Assembly (NCBI RefSeq): GCF_024298865.1
Contig: NZ_CP101164.1
Span: 1-64,000 of the forward strand
Direction of reading: 5' to 3'
DNA length: 64,000 nucleotides
Source: Halorarius halobius
GTDB taxonomy: Archaea > Halobacteriota > Halobacteria > Halobacteriales > Haloarculaceae
The notes beneath the pieces are model-generated. The model made no database searches. It saw only the letters and a list, made by a program, of their open reading frames with translations, and was not told where the DNA came from. Positions 16,209 through 24,869 of the stretch are shown in pieces. Made by a program: the position numbers and the translations under genes. Each line of letters opens with the position of its first letter. Position 1 is the stretch's first letter.

Positions 16209-18485
16209 TTATCCGACCATCCTCCCTTGTTCATCGATATACTCTTGGAGGCGACGATAGAGATCAGCGCAACTCGTAGAGGAATCTCGGTGGGAGGCAA
16301 CCGACGAGAGTGTTTCCCAATTACCAATCAAAACGAGTCGCTTCTTTGCACGAGTGAGTGCGACGTTCAATCGACGAGGCCCCTCATTAGGGAACGCCAG
16401 GAATCCGGAGTTGTTCCGGTCATTACTCACCGTGAAGGACACGATGATTACCTCCCGTTGACCTCCTTGGAAGGAGTCGATGGTTTGTACCTTGATGCTC
16501 TCTGCTTTGTCTACATCAAATTCAGAAACCAGCTCACTCTCTACGAGGTCTCTCTGACCAGTATATGGTGTGATCACTCCCACGTCACTTGCATCAACCC
16601 CGGCGTTCAGTGATTTCTGAACTTGTGCAACAACGACTTCTGCTTCGTGTGGATTTGTACGTGAATTTCCTCGGTCGGATTCTGGGTTAGTTATGTCTAT
16701 TCCAACTAATGGTTGTAACTCTGAAAGAGTCGCAGATTTATTCGCTTCACCATGGAGCAGAAGTCCATCGTAGAACTCCTTATTAGAGAAGTTCGCGATA
16801 GATCTGTGCATTCGGTACTGCCGTCTAAGTGTGGTTTTTGCATCGTCTCCAAACCGGTCCAAGAGGTGCTCAAACAGCGACGGATAGAACGCTTCATCTG
16901 AAGCATTTTCTCCAGAGTGGTACGGCGGTAGTTGTTTGTGGTCCCCTGCCAACACGAGTTTCGAGCCGAATTTAAATGGGACTGCAGTCGCTGGGATACT
17001 CGCCTGCGTTGCTTCGTCGACCACAATCAAGCTAAATCGCGCGAGATCGAGTCGGTCTGCGCTATTCGTCGTCGTTGCCACAATTTGAGCCCGGTCTGTC
17101 TCTTCATCTGCATAGTGAGTGGAAACGACTCGAGATGTAATTTGATCTCGTCGCCCAATTCGAGATAGTCGGTATCCTTCTGTTTGGATTATTCCGTGGA
17201 GGGAGTCCTCGTCAGGGTCATTTGCACTGCTCTCTCCTGCGATTAAATTATCTACTGCTTGATTTGAGTGGGCGCAGACCAAGACACGTTGTCCCGACTC
17301 GACTGCGGATTGAATGACAGCTGTTAGTGTTCGAGTTTTTCCTGTTCCTGGTGGCCCATGGATACAGTATGCATCCTCTGCTCGAAGGGCATTGATTGCT
17401 GCCCGCCGCTGGTAAGAATTCAATTCAAGTGAAGTATTCAGTGAAACCGATAGGGGTGCGCCGAACGAGAGAGATGAGTCACCTGCTAGCAGTTGCTTGC
17501 CCGAACTGGAGTCAGCCATCTCTCGGAAGGCTGAACGCTCGCGCTGGAAGGCAATATTACGGTCGAAAATCGCAACAGAAACTCGGTTTACCCGTCGGAT
17601 TTCATCCTTCACTTGGGACGTCCGCGTTGTCGCCTCCCAGTCAAGCTCTACGCGGAAATCACTTAATCCGACACGAGTAACGATTCCCGGTACAATCGGC
17701 GAACTCGAGTCATCACCAGGCGCAACTCCGACAATATTCCCCTCGTGGATTCCATAGGTCGATTCAACCGGGTTACGGTGAGCTCCAGACCCCGGTGCTG
17801 AAACAGAAATTCGATCCTCTGCCAATCGAGAGTATCCGGCAGAAGCGATCCCATCCCCGCCTTGTTCCCGCTGTAACCTCTCGATGGACATTCCCCGATG
17901 GGAGTCCCAAACAGACCGTCGCTCTGCTTCCAGCTCATTTGCCATCGCTTGCTCTGTTGTATCAATAAATTCCTCATACTCATCGTCCGATAGCGGATCC
18001 ACAGCCGAGAGTTCTCGTGGTGGTTGTGGCGGACGATCATCGAAATACTCTGAAGACAAGTATGAGGGCCTCTCAGATGGTGAATAACTAGAGTGCCAGA
18101 ACCGCATCCGATACGCCAAGTACGTCAATTCAGACTCTCCAATCTCTCGGAAATCGTCCCCACCCGTTTCAGCATTCAGAAAGTGTAGCTCATGTGGGTC
18201 AGAATCATCACTAAGTAGAGTCTCGTCAGTCTCTCTCCGGTAAATCAGGTACTCTCCAGTCAGCTCCGCTGAATCTTCTGCATGAAGAGGAATAAACACC
18301 TGCCCAGCCTGCTGAACCAGTGTCTTCTGAACGCGAAAGGCATTGATGATCTCACCGACTGGTAGCGGCTCGTCAAGACTCCAAGAGTCATCGGATTCTA
18401 ACATAGACGCAGAGACAGATAGCTGAGAGAGCTGATGGCCGCCTTCAAGAAATGACGTGGTAACTGAATCCAAGTAGGCCTCCAT
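16209..18485 (-). CDS. Superfamily 1 DNA/RNA helicase (UPF1/DNA2-like AAA domains)
   Basis: A 758-residue SF1B-type helicase. The N-terminal 300 residues are of unknown fold. QRRAAINALRAEDAYCIHG leads into Walker A GPPGTGKT at about 374-381, then VVDEATQAS (motif II, about 488), LAGDHKQLPP (motif III), LRRQYRMH (motif IV), VQTIDSFQGGQ (motif V) and VALTRAKKRLVLIGN (motif VI, about 710). This is the set seen in UPF1, DNA2 and Cas4-associated helicases. It has no nuclease domain of its own. Base usage is AT-richer than most of the window, consistent with recent acquisition. It likely acts on DNA or RNA in repair or defence; the substrate is unknown. It converges with the Mrr-type gene, leaving about 70 bases between the stops. 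Confidence 0.85.
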   Translation of the reverse strand: MEAYLDSVTTSFLEGGHQLSQLSVSASMLESDDSWSLDEPLPVGEIINAFRVQKTLVQQAGQVFIPLHAEDSAELTGEYLIYRRETDETLLSDDSDPHELHFLNAETGGDDFREIGESELTYLAYRMRFWHSSYSPSERPSYLSSEYFDDRPPQPPRELSAVDPLSDDEYEEFIDTTEQAMANELEAERRSVWDSHRGMSIERLQREQGGDGIASAGYSRLAEDRISVSAPGSGAHRNPVESTYGIHEGNIVGVAPGDDSSSPIVPGIVTRVGLSDFRVELDWEATTRTSQVKDEIRRVNRVSVAIFDRNIAFQRERSAFREMADSSSGKQLLAGDSSLSFGAPLSVSLNTSLELNSYQRRAAINALRAEDAYCIHGPPGTGKTRTLTAVIQSAVESGQRVLVCAHSNQAVDNLIAGESSANDPDEDSLHGIIQTEGYRLSRIGRRDQITSRVVSTHYADEETDRAQIVATTTNSADRLDLARFSLIVVDEATQASIPATAVPFKFGSKLVLAGDHKQLPPYHSGENASDEAFYPSLFEHLLDRFGDDAKTTLRRQYRMHRSIANFSNKEFYDGLLLHGEANKSATLSELQPLVGIDITNPESDRGNSRTNPHEAEVVVAQVQKSLNAGVDASDVGVITPYTGQRDLVESELVSEFDVDKAESIKVQTIDSFQGGQREVIIVSFTVSNDRNNSGFLAFPNEGPRRLNVALTRAKKRLVLIGNWETLSSVASHRDSSTSCADLYRRLQEYIDEQGRMVG

Positions 18486-18508
18486 AATGGGGGAGAGATA
18501 CTACGTTA

Positions 18509-18517
18509 GTATAAAAC
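18509..18517 (-). promoter_or_regulatory. TATA box for the SF1 helicase gene
   Basis: On the minus strand gttttatac lies about 28 bases before ATG 18485, the spacing expected for a leaderless haloarchaeal transcript. Confidence 0.5.
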
Positions 18518-18552
18518 ACGGGCAAGCCATTGTGAACGAGAAACTAGGAGAA

Positions 18553-18993
18553 TCACAACGTTCGAGGGTCCGGCTCGACGATCTTGGCGAAGGCAACATT
18601 CTGTTGCACCTGCTCAATCTCGACGGTCGGTTCGTCACCGGGCTGCCCCTCCGGAACGATCACAACGTAACCACGGTCAACCTTCGCAATACCGTCGCCT
18701 TGGTCACCAACGGCCTCAACGGTCACGTCCCAAATCTCACCCTCCTCAACGGGCGGCTCGGAATGATCGGTTTCTTGAGCGGTCACAGACGTCTCAGACG
18801 ATCTGTCCGCAGACTGCGTATCGGATCGCGCTGTTATATGCCCGGCTTCGAGAATGGCGATTCGATAGGTATCACCGGGCTGAATGGCGTCGTAACGCAC
18901 CTCATTCGCTGGAATCTCGAGTATGTAGCCCCCGTCGTCGGACTCAACAGTCGTAGTGAATACCGAGCGAAGTGTGTCAGGAATGTCGACCAT
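18553..18993 (-). CDS. TRAM-domain protein
   Basis: A 146-residue protein. The N-terminal part (MVDIPDTLRSVFTTTVESD, then GGYILEIPANEV and GDTYRIAIL) resembles small haloarchaeal proteins. After a Ser/Thr/Glu linker it ends in a TRAM domain (about 82-140: EGEIWDVTVEAVGDQGDGIA, VDRGYVVIVPEGQPGDEP, NVAFAKIVEPDPRTL). TRAM is an OB-like RNA-binding fold; stand-alone TRAM proteins are thought to act as RNA chaperones in archaea. ATG 18993 is chosen because the family start fits. The frame stays open for another 80 codons upstream but lacks ATG or GTG there, so that part may be a remnant. It probably belongs to an operon with the two zinc-ribbon genes. Confidence 0.7.
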   Translation of the reverse strand: MVDIPDTLRSVFTTTVESDDGGYILEIPANEVRYDAIQPGDTYRIAILEAGHITARSDTQSADRSSETSVTAQETDHSEPPVEEGEIWDVTVEAVGDQGDGIAKVDRGYVVIVPEGQPGDEPTVEIEQVQQNVAFAKIVEPDPRTL

Positions 18994-19233
18994 CACGAGA
19001 AGATTCAGCATCCGACGCAAATAGTCGTTCCTCACGCCGTCAGTCGGTGCGTAGGCGTCCTCAACATAGTCACGAAGTTCCTCGGACGTCTCTACCCCAA
19101 CTTCGATACGCTGGTCGAAAAGAGGCTGGTCGAGAAAGGAGAGAAAGACCGCCGGACAAATGTCTATACAGTTACCAAATGCGGTCAACGAGAACTCAAA
19201 CCCCGGGGTGACTTGGAACGCCAGTCCGTCGAC

Positions 19234-19380
19234 CTATAACTCGTACCGAGCGATATCACTACAGCCGCACTCGGGACAGGAGTCCGAGGTCTCATCTAAA
19301 CTAGTCCCACAAGTTCGACACTCGAACAGTTCCGTTGTATCAGTTGAGGTCGGAGAGAGCCGCTTTAGCACTCGTAACAT
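19234..19380 (-). CDS. Tiny CPxCG-type zinc-ribbon protein (48 aa)
   Basis: A 48-codon gene reading MLRVLKRLSPTSTD at its start. It has two Cys pairs, ECRTCGTSLDE and SCPECGCSD, spaced as in haloarchaeal single-domain zinc-finger micro-proteins, which affect stress, swarming or biofilm traits in known cases. It ends with TAG at 19234. The same frame continues toward the TRAM gene, so a fused ancestor is possible. It starts six bases after the stop of the next tiny gene, indicating one transcript. Detection rests on the four Cys in two knuckles, the start and the operon spacing. Confidence 0.6.
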   Translation of the reverse strand: MLRVLKRLSPTSTDTTELFECRTCGTSLDETSDSCPECGCSDIARYEL

Positions 19381-19386
19381 AGAAAC

Positions 19387-19524
19387 TTACTGTGGATCGA
19401 CGACATCCCGACACTCGGGACATTCAGCCCAGACACCACCTTCATACTCTATCAGAGTATGATGAGACAGAATCTCACAACCGCAGTGCGGGCATTCACC
19501 GAGGTGCGGGTCCTGGGTGCTCAT
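19387..19524 (-). CDS. Tiny CPxCG-type zinc-ribbon protein (45 aa)
   Basis: A 45-codon gene, MSTQDPHLGECPHCGC at the N-terminus and WAECPECRDVVDPQ at the end. The CPHC and CPEC knuckles are a textbook single zinc ribbon. It is the first gene of a likely operon with the 48-codon zinc ribbon six bases downstream. Such proteins are abundant in haloarchaea and generally lack any other domain. A regulatory or partner-binding role is likely, but the target is unknown. Confidence 0.65.
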   Translation of the reverse strand: MSTQDPHLGECPHCGCEILSHHTLIEYEGGVWAECPECRDVVDPQ

Positions 19525-19874
19525 ATGAGTGGGAAGCGTGTGACTGAGGAACGCAATGCCCTCTGTTTCTCTCTAAGGGGACAGGCCCACATATACCTCA
19601 GTGAACCAAAGTGAAAGTGGTAGCAGAGGTTAGTCTACTCAACGTGAAGGCCAGCTCAGCGAAGGTTGACTGAGAGTCACCAATACGACTTTCGCCAAGA
19701 TAGGCCTTACCAGATTGTGTACGACGTGTCGTGACCGGCTCCTCCTCGCCAAGTCCGATATCATAGATTGAGTTTCTAGATTCGGGGGCTGTAAGATCGA
19801 AGTTCGAATCGAATATCGAATCCGCTGTAAGCTCAGTAGTCGATGGAGAGACGCATTGGTGTCCCAGAAGTGAC
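19525..19874. other. Spacer with no convincing gene
   Basis: A minus-strand frame of about 100 codons (19598-19900) overlaps the 3' end of the SIR2-like gene. It has no domain, poor acidity and many Ser/Thr, and is not called. The rest is intergenic and should contain the promoter of the zinc-ribbon operon. Confidence 0.4.
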
Positions 19875-21599
19875 TTAATATGGATCAAAGCGTGATTCAA
19901 GATTTGAGAGATAGGCGCTTATAGTATCAATATCGGCCGGTAGCAACCCGATCTGTATTGGCCCCCAGTCTTCACCTTTCGTTTCGAGTTCCGCTTCCAA
20001 GGAGTTCAGCGTTTCTTTGTAGTAGTTTTGCTCGAAATGAGGAAGACGTTGATCCTCATCGATCTCTTTCGAGACGAGGAGAAGTAAGTCAAGTAGCGCC
20101 TCAAACCTCCGTGAACTCTCCTCAAAGCGCGTATCTGACGGGATATATTCGGAGAGGATCGGTCGGACAGCAGACTTCAGACGCGGTCGCAGATTCCGAT
20201 TTCCCCACCCTCCGTCGGGAAATTCGCTACCAAATTCCCACGGGTGGATCTGCCGAACCGGAGCAACATCACCTCGCAAGTTCTCGAGTTCAGGATCAAG
20301 CAGAACTGCCCGAACGGCATCCCAATGACCAACTTCAAGGCCTGTGATGCCCACTGCGTACGAAAGGTAGGCAATCGGATATCGCTGTCTGATTGCCATC
20401 CACGAACCCATACGATGACGACTCTCTGGACTTGGCGGTGAACCTAAGCGCTCGATCATATTTTCTAACGCGAAAAGGCCGCTATTCTCGCCTTTCGGCC
20501 CCCAGTAGGCACACGTGGCAGCCGCGGTAGCCAAGACACTCAGTTCCTGTTCATAGCTCTCAAACCGCTGGTATACAGAGTCGCGATCAACCTCGTGATC
20601 GAGTGGATAGCGCTCTTCGGTGAAGATCCGTTGATACACCCGTTCTGTTTCCTCTCGGAAGAGATCGCCGAGTGCGATGTTCTTCTCCGATTGACTCAGA
20701 TACCGTTTGGTGCGTTCTCGGGCGATTTCGTTGGTTAATGGCCCCTCGCGTTCAGCGCCTTCGAGGGCGCGAACGTTCTCCGTGAGCGTAGTAAAAAAGG
20801 AGGCTGCGCCATCAATAGAGATCTGTATTGCATCTCGATCATCGATGATCGCCCGTGCTTCGTCTTCCAAGCCGCCATAATTCGCCCAGTATGTAGGATA
20901 ACGGTCACACACATTATCCGTCAGAAGCTCCTGGAGGGCAGTATCATAGCGTGCTGACCACCCACAGACAATGAGCCCGTATTCTGAGAAAACCTGACTG
21001 AGAAGGTCCTCAACACTATCCTCGTACTGGTCAAGCTCGTCAGAGACATTCTTCAGATTGACGTCCTTATAGTCGCCGTTGACTTTGAGGATTAACGCTT
21101 CTTGATGTTGCAGCGGTTCTGCCTCCCGAACGTCCCTGGCGGATGATGTGACCAGCGGAGTTAGCTCCCGGTCAATGAAAGAGTGCTCGAGTAGTCGGTC
21201 GAAGTTTGTCGTAACGATGATTCCGATATACCCTTCCTCAACTAACCAAGCAATATTCTTGTGAGCCTCGGTGGGGAGTTTTTCACCCTGCTCACGTTCG
21301 AGGTCAGTTGGCTCAAAGTATTTTTCCAGCAGCGATCGTCGCTCTTCCTTTGATTGAGCGACCTGCTTGATGACATTGTCATATCTCGCCTCTTCATCGA
21401 ATGTATTCTCATACCACTCGGAAGGGTCTGTTTCAATCTCATCGTCGTACTGGTCAGCAATTTTTCGGATGAGATCCTGGACGATACCCCACCCAGTAGG
21501 GATGCCAGCCTCTGTAGAAGTTCCTGAACCCAGTAATAAGGCGAAGACGCCAGGGTTGTTTTTTACTGAGAAGGAAAGCTTTGTTTCGTTGTTGACCAT
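19875..21599 (-). CDS. SIR2-like NAD-binding protein, probable defence effector
   Basis: A 574-residue protein. Residues about 20-230 form a SIR2-like Rossmann domain: LLLGSGTSTEAGIPTGWGIV (NAD-binding loop, 22-40), IIVTTNFDRLLE, and EYGLIVCGWSARYD. At the position of the usual catalytic HGD motif the sequence reads KVNGDY, so Asn replaces His; deacetylase chemistry is unlikely, but NAD hydrolysis, as in phage-defence SIR2 effectors, remains possible. The remaining 340 residues are helical and unrecognised. ATG 21599 is preferred because the conserved strand begins soon after. A gene of unknown function diverges from it, sharing a promoter region of about 200 bases, and could be its partner. 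No HerA, Argonaute or Thoeris TIR gene is adjacent. Confidence 0.75.
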   Translation of the reverse strand: MVNNETKLSFSVKNNPGVFALLLGSGTSTEAGIPTGWGIVQDLIRKIADQYDDEIETDPSEWYENTFDEEARYDNVIKQVAQSKEERRSLLEKYFEPTDLEREQGEKLPTEAHKNIAWLVEEGYIGIIVTTNFDRLLEHSFIDRELTPLVTSSARDVREAEPLQHQEALILKVNGDYKDVNLKNVSDELDQYEDSVEDLLSQVFSEYGLIVCGWSARYDTALQELLTDNVCDRYPTYWANYGGLEDEARAIIDDRDAIQISIDGAASFFTTLTENVRALEGAEREGPLTNEIARERTKRYLSQSEKNIALGDLFREETERVYQRIFTEERYPLDHEVDRDSVYQRFESYEQELSVLATAAATCAYWGPKGENSGLFALENMIERLGSPPSPESRHRMGSWMAIRQRYPIAYLSYAVGITGLEVGHWDAVRAVLLDPELENLRGDVAPVRQIHPWEFGSEFPDGGWGNRNLRPRLKSAVRPILSEYIPSDTRFEESSRRFEALLDLLLLVSKEIDEDQRLPHFEQNYYKETLNSLEAELETKGEDWGPIQIGLLPADIDTISAYLSNLESRFDPY

Positions 21600-21770
21600 A
21601 TCAGAGCATCCCAATGGGAGCCAATAGTTCCATTGTTCGCACACACGTCGCGACGGGTGCTCTGAACACAGGCATCAACCCGGGTCACTCTGCGATTGCA
21701 CCACTGGTCGATCACGAGTGGGCTCGCAATCGATATTTAAAGAAACAGCTGGCACTACTTCCACAGGCCA

Positions 21771-21778
21771 TTTTTATA
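21771..21778 (+). promoter_or_regulatory. TATA box for the 473-residue unknown gene
   Basis: tttttata lies about 30 bases before ATG 21807, so transcription would begin close to the start codon. A second AT-rich element, gatatttaaag near 21732, may serve the divergent SIR2-like gene. Confidence 0.5.
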
Positions 21779-21806
21779 CGATTTCCAACCCGACATATTG
21801 GTACAG

Positions 21807-23228
21807 ATGAGCGAAAACGAACCGCTAGCGGACACACACGGGAGCCCCGCATACGCACTAACCGAAGCTGAACGGAGGTATATTCGATCGGGAGATCCGG
21901 GGGGCGAATCGAAAACGAATATGGAGGCTCGAATCGAGACGAAGATCAACCGCCTCGGATACCGTTTAGACCACCTGTTAGCGGACATTTTCTTACTCCA
22001 CGCGAACGACTACCTCACAGAGGAGTCGTGGAAGGATGGATGGGTTGGTCTACTCGGATTCGACGAGTACCCCGTCCAACCGTCAACACGAAGAAAAAGA
22101 GCCCCAGAGCTTACCGATTTTGAAGAGCCCAGCAATGACTCGGAGATCGTTGAGGCGTGTCGGATGGCCTCTGACACTGATTCAGATATTGGCCGTCCGA
22201 TGTCGAGCACGAAGGAATTCGGCAGAGATATCGGTGAATTAGCCCGGAAACTCGCACTTGCTCCGGGTGATATGGACGAAGACGAAGTGCTACAAGATAT
22301 TGCCTACGGCTTTATTGAAGGGCTATATTTCGACCACAGACCAGTCGGGCTCGGTGACCAACTAATCCAGCAACGGCAAAAGTATATGAACGAGATCATT
22401 TCAGCCCTTCAAAAACAGCTCGAACATGAGCTGACATACGACCGTGAATGGGCTGAGTGGGAGCGTGAGTGGAGAGTTCAAGACGATTTGTGGGATGAAC
22501 ATCGAACGGAGATGATCTCCCGACTTAGAGAGATCCTCAACGAAGCACCGGAACCAATTGCCCCTCGACGATCGATGTCAGAGTTTCGTTCCCGGGTGCT
22601 CGAAAAGCGAGGCGATACCGACTCGCAAGAAGCAGGAGTGAACGAGAGGGGTATCGACTGTCGAGATCTCCTCTTCTTATTGATCGACAACAGCATCGAG
22701 TCGGATCATCTAGTCGGCTCATCTGGACACTGGGGTGATTTTCAAGCCGAACACGGTTCAGCAGAGCAGTTTGAGCCAGAGGAGTTCATCCAATACGACC
22801 GTGTGGTATCCCTGATCGAAGAGTGGAAACTTCTAGAACGAAATGTTTTGTATCGCCATTGTCAGACAGATGCTGATCGAATGCGGGAGAAAAAAGCTCG
22901 CGGACTAGATGCGCTTGATGTGTTTTCGGCCATTCACAACAGTAAGAGTTCGATCAGCTCGAAACGGATTGCACGAGACATCGGTTCCGAAACATCGTAT
23001 CAAAGTCAAGTCACCCAGATCTGTACGGATCTTGCGAGCCGGGAGTGGGAGCAGCGGCCAGTACTATCCGGAAGTAAGGATGGGTGGGAGTTGACCGCGT
23101 ATGGCAAGCTATTGGCGGAGTGTATGTTTGGGGAATCGCAGTCCGTCCTCATGCAGACGTTCGGACCAGCGATTAGTACTGACTTGATTATCCAAGCGGC
23201 GACCGAAATTGACGAGAACCTCAGCTAA
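21807..23228 (+). CDS. Unknown haloarchaeal protein with C-terminal winged-helix-like region
   Basis: A 473-residue acidic protein that I do not recognise. The N-terminus carries TNMEARIETKINRLGYRLDH followed by LLADIFLLH, suggesting a helical oligomerisation part. The middle is helical and charged, with many Trp, Glu and Arg residues around residues 205-235. The C-terminal 110 residues (SSKRIARDIGSETSYQSQ, then ICTDLASREWEQRP and SKDGWELTAYGKLL) look like a winged helix, so DNA or RNA binding is possible. ATG 21807 is favoured over an in-frame TTG nine bases upstream. It diverges from the SIR2-like effector; a sensor or control role for that protein is a plausible guess, not shown. Confidence 0.6.
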   Translation: MSENEPLADTHGSPAYALTEAERRYIRSGDPGGESKTNMEARIETKINRLGYRLDHLLADIFLLHANDYLTEESWKDGWVGLLGFDEYPVQPSTRRKRAPELTDFEEPSNDSEIVEACRMASDTDSDIGRPMSSTKEFGRDIGELARKLALAPGDMDEDEVLQDIAYGFIEGLYFDHRPVGLGDQLIQQRQKYMNEIISALQKQLEHELTYDREWAEWEREWRVQDDLWDEHRTEMISRLREILNEAPEPIAPRRSMSEFRSRVLEKRGDTDSQEAGVNERGIDCRDLLFLLIDNSIESDHLVGSSGHWGDFQAEHGSAEQFEPEEFIQYDRVVSLIEEWKLLERNVLYRHCQTDADRMREKKARGLDALDVFSAIHNSKSSISSKRIARDIGSETSYQSQVTQICTDLASREWEQRPVLSGSKDGWELTAYGKLLAECMFGESQSVLMQTFGPAISTDLIIQAATEIDENLS

Positions 23229-23373
23229 GAGTACGACTGTCATCCCTGTGTAGAGACACGCCTCCAAACCATCCAATAGGGAGTAAGTTCCAATCCACAG
23301 AGCGGTAGCGTATGCAGGCGGTCACGGCTTCTATCGAGGTGCAGATCTTCAGAAGGAAATACAGTAACCTCGT

Positions 23374-23413
23374 GTGAACCGCCTCGGGCTGAGTTCCGTG
23401 GCATTCGCCTCGA
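23374..23413 (+). repeat. Hairpin repeat A upstream of the HTH/PIN pair
   Basis: gtgaaccgcctc, a GCCTCGG/CCGTGGC stem, and a closing gcattcgcctcga. It is the partner of repeat B at 24680-24720: the first 12 bases are identical and 15 of the last 20 match. The architecture recalls the 3' ends of haloarchaeal IS200/IS605 TnpB elements (inference). Confidence 0.5.
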
Positions 23414-23463
23414 CAACCTGTGAACACTACAGCACCCGATTTCCGGGGCAAACGTTTATGGTT

Positions 23464-23487
23464 TCTTGTTTCGTAACTCTATACAAG
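23464..23487 (+). promoter_or_regulatory. Possible operator of the HTH/PIN operon
   Basis: cttgt and acaag form a small inverted repeat immediately upstream of ATG 23488, behind an AT-rich gtttatgg element near 23455. A site here would suit autorepression by the HTH protein. This is a weak call. Confidence 0.3.
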
Positions 23488-24111
23488 ATGAGCTACGATA
23501 CAGAACACGTGCGAAACGCGGGGGACACTCCGGGGATGATCACCGGAATCCCCACGTTCGCAGAATTACTCGAGAACCCGTCCCTCGCTAGCCTCTATAC
23601 ATCGATTCGGCGGTCCGCGACTGCCACGGGCCCTGAACTCGTTGAAACAACGACCGTCTCGAAGAAAACGGTGTACGACTATCTCCATAAGCTGGAACAG
23701 GCGGGCCTGATCAGCAAGGTTGACGACGATGGCGGGACCGCCGTATACACCGCTGAAGAGTTCGAACTGACATTGACGGTCCGCGAGACGGAAGTCTCGA
23801 TCACGCCCGAACTCATCGAAGTGATCGCACAGAAGAACGAGTATCCAGCGATCGAGCGGATTCTCGAAGACCACGGCATCGTCACGTTCGCACTCGCATA
23901 CGATCTCGTGAAAGCACACAGTAAGGGGAATGTCACAATCCGGCAGATCGCGAGCCTCACAGACCTTTCGCCTGGAACTGCGTATGATCTCGTCGAAGCA
24001 CTCTATTCGATTCTCGATCTCGGTGACGACGAGTCGGGCCCGACGACGTACACACCGGATGATTTCGACGAGGACGAAGGCGATCTCCTCGGGGAATTTG
24101 CCGACAAGTAG
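23488..24111 (+). CDS. Winged-helix transcriptional regulator, probable antitoxin
   Basis: A 207-residue acidic DNA-binding protein. Residues about 25-95 form a winged helix with a recognition segment VSKKTVYDYLHKLEQAGLIS; a second helix-turn-helix-like unit lies at about 145-185 (IRQIASLTDLSPGTAYDLVE). The gene downstream begins five bases after its stop and encodes a PIN-type nuclease, the usual order of antitoxin then toxin. It is likely to repress its own operon and neutralise the nuclease. ATG 23488 is chosen; an upstream in-frame GTG lies inside repeat A and would add unconvincing residues. Haloarchaeal genomes carry many such HTH/PIN pairs. Confidence 0.7.
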   Translation: MSYDTEHVRNAGDTPGMITGIPTFAELLENPSLASLYTSIRRSATATGPELVETTTVSKKTVYDYLHKLEQAGLISKVDDDGGTAVYTAEEFELTLTVRETEVSITPELIEVIAQKNEYPAIERILEDHGIVTFALAYDLVKAHSKGNVTIRQIASLTDLSPGTAYDLVEALYSILDLGDDESGPTTYTPDDFDEDEGDLLGEFADK

Positions 24112-24116
24112 ACTGA

Positions 24117-24683
24117 ATGACGAGGATGTATACTGCGAACATTGCGGACACGGTGATGTTTCGGAATTTAGGGAAGCATCCCAGTCCGCGTTTACAGTCG
24201 CTCAAGAGTGCCGTTGAGGAAGCCGGGACAGAGATTTGGGTGCCAGCAGCAGTCTACCACGAACTGGCGGATACTGGAAGTGCCGACTCACCGACGAATC
24301 CATACCTCGATAGGGCTATCGAAGAGGGGTGGCTTCAGGTGGCCACACCGCTGCCAGGTGACCGCACAAAGGGGTTTGATAGGAGCGCCGGGCCGGTTGA
24401 GAAAGCTCGGTTCGTTGCAGATGAGTTTCTCAACCAGCAAAGCAAGTATCCAGAGACGAACAACTGGCGAGATGCGTCGTTGGTCGCGTTAGCGGTTCGA
24501 TTGTTCGACGCGAATGCCCGAATTCGTGTGATTACACACACAGCGGACGAGAATCTGGCAACGGCGTGCGCTCGTATCCCTCCTGAATTCGGGTACTACG
24601 ATATCAAGTCCCGGTACTACAACCCGCCCCAGACAGCGAAGGCTGAGTTTCCAACCGTTGACCAGCTTACGTGGAATGAGTGA
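24117..24683 (+). CDS. PIN-domain-like ribonuclease, probable toxin
   Basis: A 188-residue protein with acidic residues placed as in PIN nucleases: Asp11 (ANIADTVMF), Glu49 (AAVYHELAD), Asp119 (NNWRDASLVALA) and Asp144 (THTADENLA). PIN toxins cut RNA using a metal bound by such a cluster. The preceding winged-helix gene is five bases upstream, so the pair looks like a toxin-antitoxin module stabilising the replicon. The stop codon lies at the start of hairpin repeat B, so the module is closely bounded by the two repeats. The fold is assigned from the motif pattern and context. Confidence 0.7.
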   Translation: MTRMYTANIADTVMFRNLGKHPSPRLQSLKSAVEEAGTEIWVPAAVYHELADTGSADSPTNPYLDRAIEEGWLQVATPLPGDRTKGFDRSAGPVEKARFVADEFLNQQSKYPETNNWRDASLVALAVRLFDANARIRVITHTADENLATACARIPPEFGYYDIKSRYYNPPQTAKAEFPTVDQLTWNE

Positions 24684-24720
24684 ACCGCCTCTAGGTCCAG
24701 CCCCGAGGCACTCGCCTTGA
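24680..24720 (+). repeat. Hairpin repeat B downstream of the HTH/PIN pair
   Basis: gtgaaccgcctc, then a GCCTC...GAGGC stem-loop and cactcgccttga. It has the same orientation as repeat A at 23374-23413 and overlaps the PIN gene stop. The two copies bracket a 1.3-kb module. Confidence 0.5.
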
Positions 24721-24869
24721 TTATTGGTAGAGAGCGTTGCGGCGGTTGGACGAGTGTAGCTAGAAATGCAACCCACTAACCTAGGAACCCCTCAAGGGTC
24801 TTGGCGAGAGTATGGGCTGCATTTTCAGAGATAGCGGTGGGTTCAAGCAATCGACGTACTTCGGTAGTG

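Noticed and set aside
18994..19233. N-terminal extension of the TRAM gene
   Set aside because: The frame is open but contains no ATG or GTG start; only TTG or CTG would serve. Start 18993 matches the family better.
18487..19239. Plus-strand frame of 250 codons over the TRAM and zinc-ribbon genes
   Set aside because: It is antisense to a convincing TRAM domain, is basic and lacks any motif. It reflects the GC-rich opposite strand.
19598..19900. Minus-strand frame of 100 codons next to the SIR2-like gene
   Set aside because: It overlaps the SIR2-like 3' end, has low acidity and no recognised domain. Coding is possible but not supported.
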